64,000 nucleotides of DNA from Owenia fusiformis (Eukaryota; Annelida; Polychaeta; Sabellida; Oweniidae): the NCBI GenBank assembly GCA_903813345.2, contig CAIIXF020000005.1:21953375-22017374 (forward strand). Direction: 5' to 3'. Below are positions 25,401 through 35,789 of this stretch, one piece after another. The notes under the pieces were generated by a model, which was not told where the DNA came from, ran no database searches, and was given only the letters and a program-made list of their open reading frames with translations. Every line of letters begins with the position of its first letter. Positions within the stretch are counted from its first letter, which is position 1. Made by a program: the position numbers and the translations under genes.

Positions 25401-27124
25401 CATAACTTCTGAACCGGAAGTCAGATCGAAATTTGGTTTTCAGATTCGGAATCCTGAGAAAATTTTCTATAAGACTGATATCCTGGACATTGGATTCGGA
25501 GAACTTTTTTTTGGACCTCGTTTTCGGACACTGATATCTCGAAATCGGTTTGAGATACCAAAAAACTAAATCGACCCTAGGTTTTCTACTTTTGTATGAG
25601 GAACACAATGAAAAAAACCCGGATCAAAAATATTGAAGGACGACCGAGATAATTGGAAAAAGTGACAAAGTACTGGATTTGACCTAGTTCTTGACCTTTG
25701 ACCTAGATAAAAATTTGACCTAATTTCCCATAATCCCAGATACATTCCCTAGTTGATCATGTAAGCAGATTAAAGTATGTTCTTCTAGTTGGTGAGAAAT
25801 CTTGTAAGGAGGAAGAATAAGAAGAAAAATAATAATAATAATAATAACTAGATTGGTAAATTGAACAAAGTTCAATTTAAGACTCCAGATTGATTTACTT
25901 GAGTAGGTAGCTGAGTAAGTAACTGAGTAGCAAGCTGAGTAAGTAGATGATTAAGTAATTGAGTAAGTAGCTGAGTAGGTAGCTGAGTAAGTAGATGAGT
26001 AGGTAGCTGAGTAAGTAGCTGAGTAGGTAGCTGAGAAGTAAGTAGCTAAGTAGGTAGCCGAGTAGGTAGGTAGGTAGTTAGGTAAGTAGGAATTTTTGAC
26101 CGGAAGTCGGAGTGAAATTTGGTTTGCAGATTCAGATTCCTGAGAAAATTCTACCCTTAATTCATAACTCATAAGTTAAATTATGAGAATTTTTTATTTT
26201 GACCTACTTTACGGACACCATATCTCAAAAGTGGGTCAAAATACTTTCTGACGGCAAAAGGCTATCACTATTAGCACACTCTTATCTACCTGTATACAAA
26301 CTTTTGTAGCAAATCATTAAAGTGTAGTGCTAGAATCGCAAAAATAAGGAAAAACTATGAATTTGACCTAGATTTTGACCTAGGCATTTTGGTGTCCAAA
26401 TATTGAAACTAGGTAGATTTTGAGGTCCCCTTCTTTTATAGGAATTCATTATCTTAAGCTGTACTCAGTCTATATCTCATATTTTACACTTCAAAAAAAT
26501 CTTTTTTCCTTGACTTTCTATCAGGATACCATCAGATCGATTTTTCTCGAAATTTCAAAACGCCATAACTTCTGAACCGGAAGTCAGATCAAAATTTGGT
26601 TTTCAGATTCGGAATCCTGAGAAAATTTCCTATAAGACTGATATCCTGGACATTGGATTCGGAGAACTTTTTTTTGGACCTCGTTTTCGGACACTGATAT
26701 CTCGAAATCGGTTTGAGATACCAAAAAACTAAATCGACCCTAGGTTTTCTTCTTTTGTATGAGGAACACAATGAAAAAAACCCGGATCAAAAATATTGAA
26801 GGACGACCGAGATAATTGGAAAAAGTGACAAAGTACTGGATTTGACCTAGTTCTTGACCTTTGACCTAGATAAAAATTTGACCTAATTTCCCATAATCCC
26901 AGATACATTCCCTAGTTGATCATGTAAGCAGATTAAAGTATGTTCTTCTAGTTGGTGAGAAATCTTGTAAGGAGGAAGAATAAGAAGAAAAATAATAATA
27001 ATAATAATAACTAGATTTTGGAAATTGAACGAAGTTCAATTTCAGACTCCAGATCTAGACTTTTTTTTAGCCGAGTCATCCAGAATAAGCTGAGTCATCC
27101 AGAATAAGCTGAGTCATCTAGAAA

Positions 27125-27310
27125 GAGATGGATAAATAAAATAGGAAGGTAGGATAGGATAGAATAGGAAAGAACGATAGGATAGAATAAGAAAGAAGGA
27201 TAGGATAGAATAGAATAGGAAGAAAGGATAGGATAGGATAGGATAGGAAGGAAAAGATATGAAGGAAGGATAGATAGGAAGGATAGGGTAGGATGAGATA
27301 GGAAGGATGG
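27125..27310. repeat. (TAGGA)n-type microsatellite, second copy
   Basis: Same imperfect AGGAT/AGGAA block as at 1086-1270, in the equivalent position of the sister Helentron-like unit. It differs slightly in the number of AGGAT units. Confidence 0.85.
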
Positions 27311-28465
27311 ATGAATTTTTCAATATTTTCTTCTCTACTCTTGACTTTCTATCAGGATACCATCAGATCGATTTTTCTCGAAATTTCAAAACGCTATCAC
27401 TTCCGAACCGGAAGTCGGATCGAAATTTGATTTAAAGATTCGGATTCCTGACAAAATTCTACCCTTATTTCATAACTCATACGTTAAATTTGGAGATTTT
27501 TTATTTTGACCTACTTTTCGGACACGCCATAACTTCCGAACCGGAAGTCGGATCGAAATTTGGTTTGCAGATTCGGATTCCTGACAGAATTCTTCCCTTA
27601 ATTCATAACTCATATATTAAATTTGGAGAACTTTTTATTTTGACCTACTTTTCGGACACCATATCTCAAAAGTGGGTCAAAATACTTTGTGACGGCAAAA
27701 AGCTAACACTATTAACACACTCTTGGCTACATGCATACAAAATTTCGAAGAATATAATTAATCTGTAGTGTCAGAATAGCAAAAATAAGGAAAACTTTGA
27801 ATTTGACCTAGATTTTGACCTAGGCATTTTGGTGTCCAAAATTTGAAGCTAGATGGCTTTTGAGGTCCTATTCTTTTATGGGCTTCCATTATATTTAGCT
27901 GAACTCAATCTATATTTCGTATTTTTCACTTGAAAAAAATCTTTTTTCCCATTGACTTAACATGGGCACCAAATTTAGCGATTTTTGAGCTTTCAAAACG
28001 CCATAACTTCCGAACCGGAAGTCTGATTCGAATTTGGTTTCCAGATTCGGAATCCTGAGAAAATTTCCTATAAGACCAATATCCTGGACATTTGATTCGG
28101 AGAACTTTTTTTTGAACCTCGTTTTCGGACACTGATATCTCGAAATCGGTTTGAGATATCAAAAAACTAAATCGACCCTAGGTTTTCTACTTTTTTATAA
28201 GGAACACAATGATAAACAAACCGGATCAAAAATATTGAAGGACGATCGAGAAAATCGAAAAAAGTGACAAAGTACTGGATTTGACCTAGTTCTTGACCTT
28301 TGACCTAGATAAAAATTTGACCCAATTTCCCAGGAACTAGATTCTGGACCTAAATTGACCAAATTACTGACTTTACTGAAAACCTTATGGTTATTGAGAA
28401 AACTGGGTTAGAATAAGAATAAAAAGAATAATAAGAAGAAGAATAAGAAAACTGACGAAAACAAT

Positions 28466-28591
28466 AGACTCCAGATTTCATCTGGAGTCTAATAAGAAAA
28501 CTGGCAAAAGCAATAGACTCCAGATTTTCAATCTGGAGTCTAATAAGAAAACTGGCAAAAGCAATAGACTCCAGATTTTCATCTGGAGTCT
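28466..28591 (-). repeat. Three tandem copies of the 5'-terminal hairpin
   Basis: Arms AGACTCCAGAT/ATCTGGAGTCT occur at 28466-28490, 28515-28541 and 28566-28591. They are separated by an almost identical spacer 'aataagaaaactggcaaaagcaat', giving a period of about 50 bp. On the minus strand this is the 5' end of the Helentron-like array. Confidence 0.85.
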
Positions 28592-28795
28592 AATGAGGAA
28601 TTAAAAATAGAGCTTCACAAAATCTAGTACAGCTTAAAGACTACAATCAAGTTAAGTCCCTTGGATATTCTGCCTGTGAAGAACCAAAAACGCAATCAAA
28701 CAAGTATTGGGTGGTCTAGATTAATGATCAAGGAAATCAATTCATGGGAATCATTATTATTTAGTTGATTGTACAGGGTGACCCAAAAAATGCAT
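28592..28795. repeat. Host segment duplication, copy 1 (right part)
   Basis: Appears identical by eye to 29228-29429, from 'aatgaggaattaaaaatag' to 'gggtgacccaaaaaatgca'. It ends inside the first 22 bp or so of a mariner terminus. Confidence 0.9.
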
Positions 28796-29429
28796 AACAA
28801 TTACATTATACATCATTCAAAGCTTTGCAGCCCCCCCCCTAGTTTCTGGCCATAAAAAATAAATGCATATGAAAGACCAATGTATCATCTTTAAGAAAAG
28901 TTCAAAGAATGGTTCCAAGATCAATTGGATTATCTCATAATCTGTGTTTAATCCACCCATTAACAAGCATTTTTAATATCGAGCCCTTATCAAGTTAAGG
29001 TTCAAGGTACAGAAAAAACAGTCATTTCGAAGACATTGTTAGAGGGAATTATACTGTATATCCAGGAACAACCTTATAGTGTTATTTGTTGTCTAGTTCT
29101 AGTTTATATCAATGTTTGAATGCTGTCGTTTGTTAGCAACATGATCAGTCCCGATTTTTATATGGCAGGTTGGTTTGATTTCAAATTGTACTATTGTTTA
29201 TATCTGATAATCAGTGATATCAAGAATAATGAGGAATTAAAAATAGAGCTTCACAAAATCTAGTACAGCTTAAAGACTACAATCAAGTTAAGTCCCTTGG
29301 ATATTCTGCCTGTGAAGAACCAAAAACGCAATCAAACAAGTATTGGGTGGTCTAGATTAATGATCAAGGAAATCAATTCATGGGAATCATTATTATTTAG
29401 TTGATTGTACAGGGTGACCCAAAAAATGC
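28796..29429. repeat. Host segment duplication, copy 2 (uninterrupted)
   Basis: 28796-28970 is an inverted copy of 18507-18680. 28972-29227 is a direct copy of 18690-18942. 29228-29429 is a direct copy of 28592-28795. The junction at about 29225-29232 (CAAGAATAATGAGG) contains no Helentron sequence, so it represents the empty target site. Confidence 0.85.
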
Positions 29430-30250
29430 AACCCTCCATCTCTTCAATATTTTTCTTAAATGGAGGTAAATGCTCTGAGGTTTGGCACACAAGGACTTCA
29501 TTCAATGTGGGATCCTCTGGAAAAGTTTTAACAATCATAGTCTTATATTGATAGAGTTGTGGTTGTTTCAAAATATGCTAAAGATGTCGTCAATTTTGCT
29601 GAAAACAAACTTGCAATGTTCAAGGAAAACTGTTCATAACACGGGAAACCCCATGTATAGAAGTCAGGGACATTGATATCAAGACTGTGGGATGACCATG
29701 AGCTCTCCATCCTAGGAGAGATAATCTTCTCATAGGAATAACTAGTGAGCCAGGCTATGCTATCATTAGAAGTGTGAGGCGTAGCTCCATCCTTCTAGAA
29801 CCACTGTTCTTGTCTATTGAAGCCTCTATGTCACTCTAGAACTGCCTAGAACTTCCTGGTAACGCCAATATTGCACTGTGTGTTAACAGTAACAGTGATG
29901 CCATTATCAACCTCAAACCAAAAGGGACTAATGATTTCATGTTTGGAAATTGGCAGCCCAAGCTGTGCATTTAACAGAATGAAGGGGCCTTTGAAGCACT
30001 TCATCTGGAATTTGTGATCCTAGAAAACATTATTTCTAGAGTTTACATGTTCAGCAAGAAGGGAATGTGATTCATCCGAAAACCTAACATTGGAAATAGA
30101 CGACATTTGGAGCATATTTTGGAATGACCATAACTTTATCAATATAAGACTATGATTATTGAAACTTTGCCAGAGGATCCCACATTGAATAAACCTCCAT
30201 TTAAGAAAAATATTGAAGAAATGGAGGGTTGCATTTTTTGGGTCACCCTG
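29410..30250. mobile_element. Decayed mariner-type transposon
   Basis: The ends CAGGGTGACCCAAAAAATGC and its inverse complement are flanked by TA (29408-29409 and 30251-30252). The inverted arms extend about 150 bp, past 'aatatttttcttaaatggagg' to 'gggatcctctgg'. The centre holds a transposase relic on the minus strand. Confidence 0.8.
29640..30120 (-). pseudogene. Mariner/IS630-type transposase fragment
   Basis: Translation of the minus strand in one frame gives the catalytic-domain landmarks of mariner-like transposases: FSDESH (first catalytic Asp, codon at 30074-30076), KDGATPHTS (second Asp, 29789-29791) and HSLDINVPDFY (third acidic position, 29678-29680). The interval between the first two Asp is 95 codons, and 36 residues separate the second and third. 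At least four in-frame stop codons interrupt it, and the N-terminal helix-turn-helix region is missing. The gene is dead; in its intact form it would cut and paste the element at TA sites. It lies entirely between the TIRs of the 841-bp element. Confidence 0.75.
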
Positions 30251-30367
30251 TACATGTACTTTTTGTATACAAGAAAATGTTTCCTACGCAGATTCTACAT
30301 TTAAGACCAGCCGGGATTTAAGGGTTGCACCAGCCTGATATATGAGAGTGCGTACTAACAAATATGT

Positions 30368-30583
30368 TTATTTATGAAAATCTTCTCTCTCGACATAGAA
30401 AATCCAATGTACCCCCTCCTTGTCTGTATTTCTCCCATTTTTGCAACCCTCAGCATATAATTGAAACCGGTGATTGATATATGCGTAAAATCTCTCAGGA
30501 TGAATTTCTTTCTCATTGATAATATTTCGGACTAGGGAAGTACATATTGTTGGGCTCCAATCTGTTTCTGCTTTAAAAGGCAC
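30368..30583 (-). CDS. Unrecognised ORF, possible exon or relic
   Basis: A 71-codon minus-strand frame, extendable about 7 codons upstream before a TAA, has a protein-like composition with well-spread Trp, Tyr, His and Cys (for example TDWSPTICTS, KEGVHWIFYVERE) and ends at TAA. It lies just beyond the mariner element. I do not recognise a family. There is no clear polypyrimidine-AG acceptor upstream, so an exon boundary cannot be placed. It could equally be a retroelement remnant or a chance frame. Confidence 0.25.
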   Translation of the reverse strand: MPFKAETDWSPTICTSLVRNIINEKEIHPERFYAYINHRFQLYAEGCKNGRNTDKEGVHWIFYVEREDFHK

Positions 30584-30599
30584 TAATTTCCCTCCTCCT

Positions 30600-31910
30600 T
30601 TGGTTTAATTTCAGGCATTTTGTTTAATAGACTGGAAAACGAAAAAATCAATACAACTTGGATTCCTACAATAAGTTCATGAGCCTCAACTTATTTTTGA
30701 CTAATCTGCATCGTCTGGTGTCATGTAAAACTCACAGGAAGTTATTTGTAATCATACTGGTTTGTTTATTCTTCCAAGGGTTTTATTTTGAATATCACTT
30801 TCTCTAATCATAGCACATAGACAGAATCTGTTTGAAGTATCCTTTCACAGGAAAGTACATGTCCTAATCAGACTGACTTGTTTAATCTTGGGTTTTGTTT
30901 TAATGACTTTGGTTTGTTTAATGTTTGAATTAAAGTTTTTAAAGATATCTACAAAGTAAGCTTATTAGTGCTACGGCTAAGGCAATTTGTGTCCAAAAGA
31001 CCTGGATTCAATTTGACTTTAGATTCTTGTACATGTAGGGGACCCCAAGGCATGTAAAACAAAGTTTGTGAACCTTTGCAAAGTAGGCTCAAAAGTGCTG
31101 AGTCAGCAAATTTTATCATTTCGAGTTAGAGTTTGACCATATGCTTGAAACTATTTAATATCTCATATAATGTTGTTGCAATTTTAATGAAACATTGTTA
31201 ATATATCAATAAGGCATGTATGAAGAATTCTTGAAAGTTTGGGTCTTATCCAACAGAATTTGGTAGAGATATGGGATAATTTGTCCCTAAAAGTACATAA
31301 TTTCTCTTCAAAATTTCTTAATCAGTCGATAGTTAATTAGTCATTTAAATAACAGTACGGGCCTATGGTGTATAAAACCTGATTAAAAACTTCACTGATG
31401 ATGTTAGCAAATATTTTTTGCATAAGTTTCAATAAAAAGTACAAGCATCTATTTTTCTGATTTTTCTCTTTACCTTCCCCTAGAAATTCAAGAAAGGGGG
31501 CGTGGCACATTACACTTCAGTTGTTGAACTTGTTGCTAGGGTCATATAGAAAATGTGTTTCATTTTAGCAAAATGTGTTATTCTAAATAAATCTTAACAC
31601 TATATGTGACATCATAATATGCTAAATAGATTCATTTTTTACCATTTTATATTTTTTACAGCATATCATTGCTATACCCCATGAAACTGTTTAGGGTATG
31701 TGTGGTGAGCAATAGGAAATACATGTATGTGTACAAATAACATTGAAGTTCAAAATTGTATTTCAGATGCCATTCTATCCTAATGTTGTCCATGTAGTTA
31801 TGGTATGATAAGAATGAATTACTGTATGATGATAATATATTTTATTACACTCCTAATCATAAGTTTTGACATTACTTATATGAAATGTGACATTATGCGA
31901 GTTTGGTCCC
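30600..31910. other. No recognisable gene
   Basis: AT-rich, with no open frame or repeat I can classify. A partial inverted counterpart lies at about 38590-39420 (for example the mirrored 'ttgaac..ttgttgctgggg' and 'cctctacc' phrases near 31530 and 38870), so part is an old dispersed repeat. Confidence 0.4.
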
Positions 31911-31913
31911 AAG

Positions 31914-32333
31914 GCCAACATATTCCAATGGCGCAGAATCCCACTCGCCCCATCAAGTCCCACCATGTCATATTGAGTCATGATCACACAATGTCCCATG
32001 AGAACTTGTTAACTTTGCCCCATGAAGTCTCATAGAGTCCCTCCATATCCCATAGAGTCCCACGGAAATGATGTAATTTAGTTTAGAAGGTTTTGATGCC
32101 GTCATTTTGATCCCAAGTTAGCTGACACATCCCATGATCAAAAGTCCCACGATACCCAGGTTCATTCTCAATGGGGCTTCATGGGTCTTTGCCAAATGAT
32201 ACCCCATCGAATCTCATGGGACTCAATGGGGTTTCATGGGGCAAAGTCCCAAGGAATCCCAAGGATTTCCATGAGGTCCCATCCAATGTTAAATCAATGG
32301 AGGTTCCACCATGTCGCATTGGTATATGTTGGG
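31914..32333. mobile_element. 420-bp inverted-repeat MITE rich in CATGGGRYTC
   Basis: The left end CCAACATATTCCAATGGCG and right end (inverse complement CCAACATATACCAATGCGAC) are inverted. Both arms are packed with variants of 'tcccatgaggtcccat' and 'ccccatgaa'. No coding frame or clear target duplication is seen. Confidence 0.6.
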
Positions 32334-34256
32334 CTTTAGTGAAGTAACTTCCTTTGTTTACATTCATCAAAACGTTAAAAAGAAAAAGTTGTCAAAACTT
32401 TGTAAGAGTGTGATTATCTGGACTGATTTCACTTGTCTGCTATGGATATTTTAGTTTTACACGAACTGAGCTGGCCAGTGCCATTCATAAAATCTTCAAA
32501 TAAACTTTTTCTCCTGCATTCAATTCATGACAGAGGCACAGATTCCCAAATTTATTTACTAGCCAAGATGCATTGTAATGGAAAATATTTGGAAGCCAGT
32601 AGAAAAGTTAGGGGCCAACACTTTGGCTTGTAACCTCATAAGTTACAAGCCAAGAAAAAAGCAATTAAATTCCTGTAAAAACTTTATTAAAGTAAACATT
32701 CAGAACCACTGTTCACATATCTCTGGTTCAGAGGAATTGGGCACTAGACAACACCTTGCTGGTCTCCCTCCTTTCAATTTCTAAAATTGAGTAGTATATA
32801 CAGATTTGATGAGCCATTCCATGATAGCACTTGGCCTTGGATTGAAAGTCCTAGACTGGTGAATACTGTAGGTTTATTATGAAAGAGGTTCCACGATAAC
32901 ACATGGTCTTGGAAAAACAGATTCCAAAAGTCAAAAGTCAATCTTAGTGACACAACATAGTAATGCTTAATAACTGAGTGTGGATTGGTTGATCACAAGA
33001 TATTATCTGTCAGTAGCTTATTATGTACTATAACAGTTAGCAGGGAACAAAAACTGGAACTTACTGTCAATGATGCTGCTCCAGGAATAATGAGTCATCT
33101 GTATATAGCATAATCAATGTGGTAGAAGCAAATGAAAACCCAATTTATGTTCATGTAGAGTATAGATATGGCCGTGAGAGTCGTACATGTAAAATTATTA
33201 ATATAAAATTAATATAAATAAATATTGAGCCAATTAACACTAAACACAATACCTTGGAAAATAATGGCTAATTTAAGTTAATTAGCTACAAGAGTTTACA
33301 ATTTGACATAACTGTTAATTAGCTCAATTGGATATATTATAATACCATCTCCAACTCATCTTCTTGGGCGAAAATAAGGCTCCAACTGGTGGTGTAAGCT
33401 GGGGAAGGAGGTGAGGGAAAAGAATCGAAATGTATAACTTACATTGATGTTAATGGATTTTGTACGCACCTAGGGAGAAAACCCTCCAACTACAATCCTA
33501 TCGATATCTCGTCTAAAGTCTCATCTCGTACTCTCGAGATCTGAAGCTTGATGTTTCGTTCAGTGTAACTTACCAGAAACATTTACCTGGGATAACCGGG
33601 GAATGGTCTTCTTAGGGCTTGTTCATACCTAAACCTTAACCGACTCTCACATTGCCATAAATGAAATTATTGTCAATAATTTGAATTAAGATTGGAAATT
33701 CTGATAATTAGCCATCTTGATTCTCAAGGTTTCAATTGCTCCAACTGTATAACAACATGGAAGTCAAAGATGATAATAAGCTCCATTAAATACTTACTAT
33801 GGAGGTGATGACTAATGCCATCAGAAAGAGCTTGTCATAAATAAATAAAACTGGACAGAAACTTCATTAATAGTTCAATAATAGTTGACTGGTTGAAAGA
33901 GATGCTAAAAGATTATTCCACTCTACAACACTTTAAAATATAAAGACCTATACACTCTCCCATGTATACCGTTCCGTATTAGTGAAATTGTTGACATTAA
34001 TACAGAATAAATCATACCATTTCATGAAAAATGGTGACTTTGTCCTACGGAAATTGAGATTATGTTTCACAGCAAGTTCGCACGGCGATACTGTATAGCA
34101 CACACTCTGGGGAATGGATTCTACTTTCTATAGACACCATCACATCTCTGTCAATAGAATAATAAAAAAGCCTTAGGGCTCCAACCTCCTTTGTTTACAT
34201 TTACAAAAACGTGAAAAAATGACAAAAGTTGTCATAACTTTTTAAATCTAAATCTG
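32334..34256. other. Anonymous region with one diverged repeat pair
   Basis: 32340-32545 and 34180-34375 are similar ('cctttgtttacatt', 'aaaagttgtca', 'gatttcacttg', 'acgaac'). One frame in the second copy (SLASDIYFSLSRTE) has a counterpart with stops in the first, hinting at a very old coding relic. The stretch between holds nothing I can name. Confidence 0.35.
32623..32653. repeat. Perfect 12-bp-arm hairpin
   Basis: TTGGCTTGTAAC (32623-32634) and GTTACAAGCCAA (32642-32653) are separated by seven bases. There is no T-run, so it is not an obvious terminator. Confidence 0.8.
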
Positions 34257-34479
34257 TTGAAACCGATTTCACTTGCTAGCGACATATACTTTAGTCTTTC
34301 ACGAACCGAACATGTCAGTTTGGTTCGTAATATCTCCAAGCTATTTCAACATTTTGAACAAAGCACAGACGTGAACAATATAGTACCTAAAACACAGCAT
34401 TGTGGTCTTGTTGACCAAAAAAGCAAGATGGCCGCAGAAAAGTTAATCAGCTCTAGAACTTATCATTGTGTAACATTTG

Positions 34480-35660
34480 AACGGTTTGGCTGGAAACCTG
34501 TAGACAAGTCTTGAAAGTGAAGATTTTAGGACGGAAAATCCAAAATGGCCACCTTAAAATTTACCCAGAATGCCCAAAAACCAATCAGTACTTGACGTTG
34601 ATATGTAGAAACATCCCTGAAAATTTCAGATGAATCCCTCAAAATGGTTTGGCTGAAAATCTGTAGACAAGTCTTGAAAGTGAAGATTTTAGGACAGAAA
34701 ATCCAAAATGGCCACCTTAAAATTTAACCAGAATGCCCAAAAACTAATAATCAGTTCTTGACGTTGATATGTAGAAACATCCCTGAAAATTTCAGATGAA
34801 TTCCTCAAAAGGTTTGGCTAGAAACCTGTAGACAAGTCTTGAAAGTAAAGATTTTAGGACGGAAAATCCAAAATGGCCACCTTAAAATTTCCCCAGAATG
34901 CCCAAAAACTAATCAGTTCTTGACGTTGATATGTAGAAACAACCCTGAAAATTTCAGATGAATCCCTCAAATGGTTTGGCTGAAAACCTGTAGACAAGTC
35001 TTGAAAGTGAAGATTTTAGGACGGAAAATCCAAAATGGCCACCTTAAAATTTACTCAGAATGCCCAAAAACTAATCAGTTCTTGACGTTGATATGTAGAA
35101 ACATCCCTGAAAATTTCAGATGAATCCCTTAAATGGTTTGGCTGGAAACCTGTAGACAAGTCTTGAAAGTGAAGATTTTAGGACGGAAAATCCAAAATGG
35201 CCACCTTAAGATTTACCCAGAATGCCCAAAAACTAATCAGTTCTTGACGTTGATATGTAGAAACATCCCTGAAAATTTCAGATGAATCCCTCAAATGGTT
35301 TGGCTGGAAACCTGTAGACAAGTCTCGAAAGTGAAGATTTTAGGACGGAAAATGCAAAATGGCCACCTTAAGATTTACCCAGAATGCCCAAAAACTAATC
35401 AGTTCTTAGCGTTGATATGTAGAAACATCCCTGAAAATTTCAGATGAATCCCTCAAATGGTTTGGCTGGAAACCTGTAGACAAGTCTTGAAAGTGAAGAT
35501 TTTAGGACGGAAAATCCAAAATGGCCACCTTAAGTTTTACCCAGAATGCCCAAAAACTAATCAGTTCTTGACGTTGATATGTAGAAACATCCCTGAAAAT
35601 TTCAGATGAATCCCTCAAATGGTTTGGCTGGAAACCTGTAGACAAGCTGAAAAGTGAGAC
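34480..35660. repeat. 162-bp tandem satellite, 7-8 copies
   Basis: 'ggtttggctggaaacctgtagacaagtc' recurs near 34482, 34645, 34808, 34972, 35134, 35296, 35458 and 35619, a period of about 162 bp. Each unit holds 'ccaaaatggccacctta' and 'gttcttgacgttgatatgt'. Copies differ by only a few bases. A diverged relative is at 51050-51265. The period is close to the roughly 160-bp repeats reported from bivalves, but homology is not shown here. Confidence 0.9.
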
Positions 35661-35789
35661 GCCATACCAATGCCATGACTGGTCCAAAGTAGAATATTTC
35701 CCGGGAAAAAAAGCTATTTATTTAAACTGAAGAAGGTCCCAAGAAGAAGGTGATCTTTGAGGAAAACGAACAAAAAAAATTAGTACCGT

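Larger units (their letters stand above)
18943..28593 (-). mobile_element. 9.65-kb Helentron/HINE-like array inserted in host segment
   Basis: The array is bounded by CTAG at 18943 and by the 5' hairpin ending 28591. It contains five 3'-type ends in the same orientation, at 18943, 20586, 24113, 25848 and 27011. Each is CTAGATT followed by the hairpin ATTGAAC..GTTCAAT and an AGACTCCAGAT arm, and all but the first are preceded by an (AAT)n run. Between them lie core repeats about 470 bp apart and the 12-bp minisatellite. The uninterrupted paralogous site at about 29220-29235 fixes the borders. No Rep/helicase gene is present. Confidence 0.7.

Noticed and set aside
32623-32653. Hairpin considered as a transcription terminator
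   Set aside because: There is no T-run, and rho-independent terminators do not apply to nuclear eukaryotic DNA.
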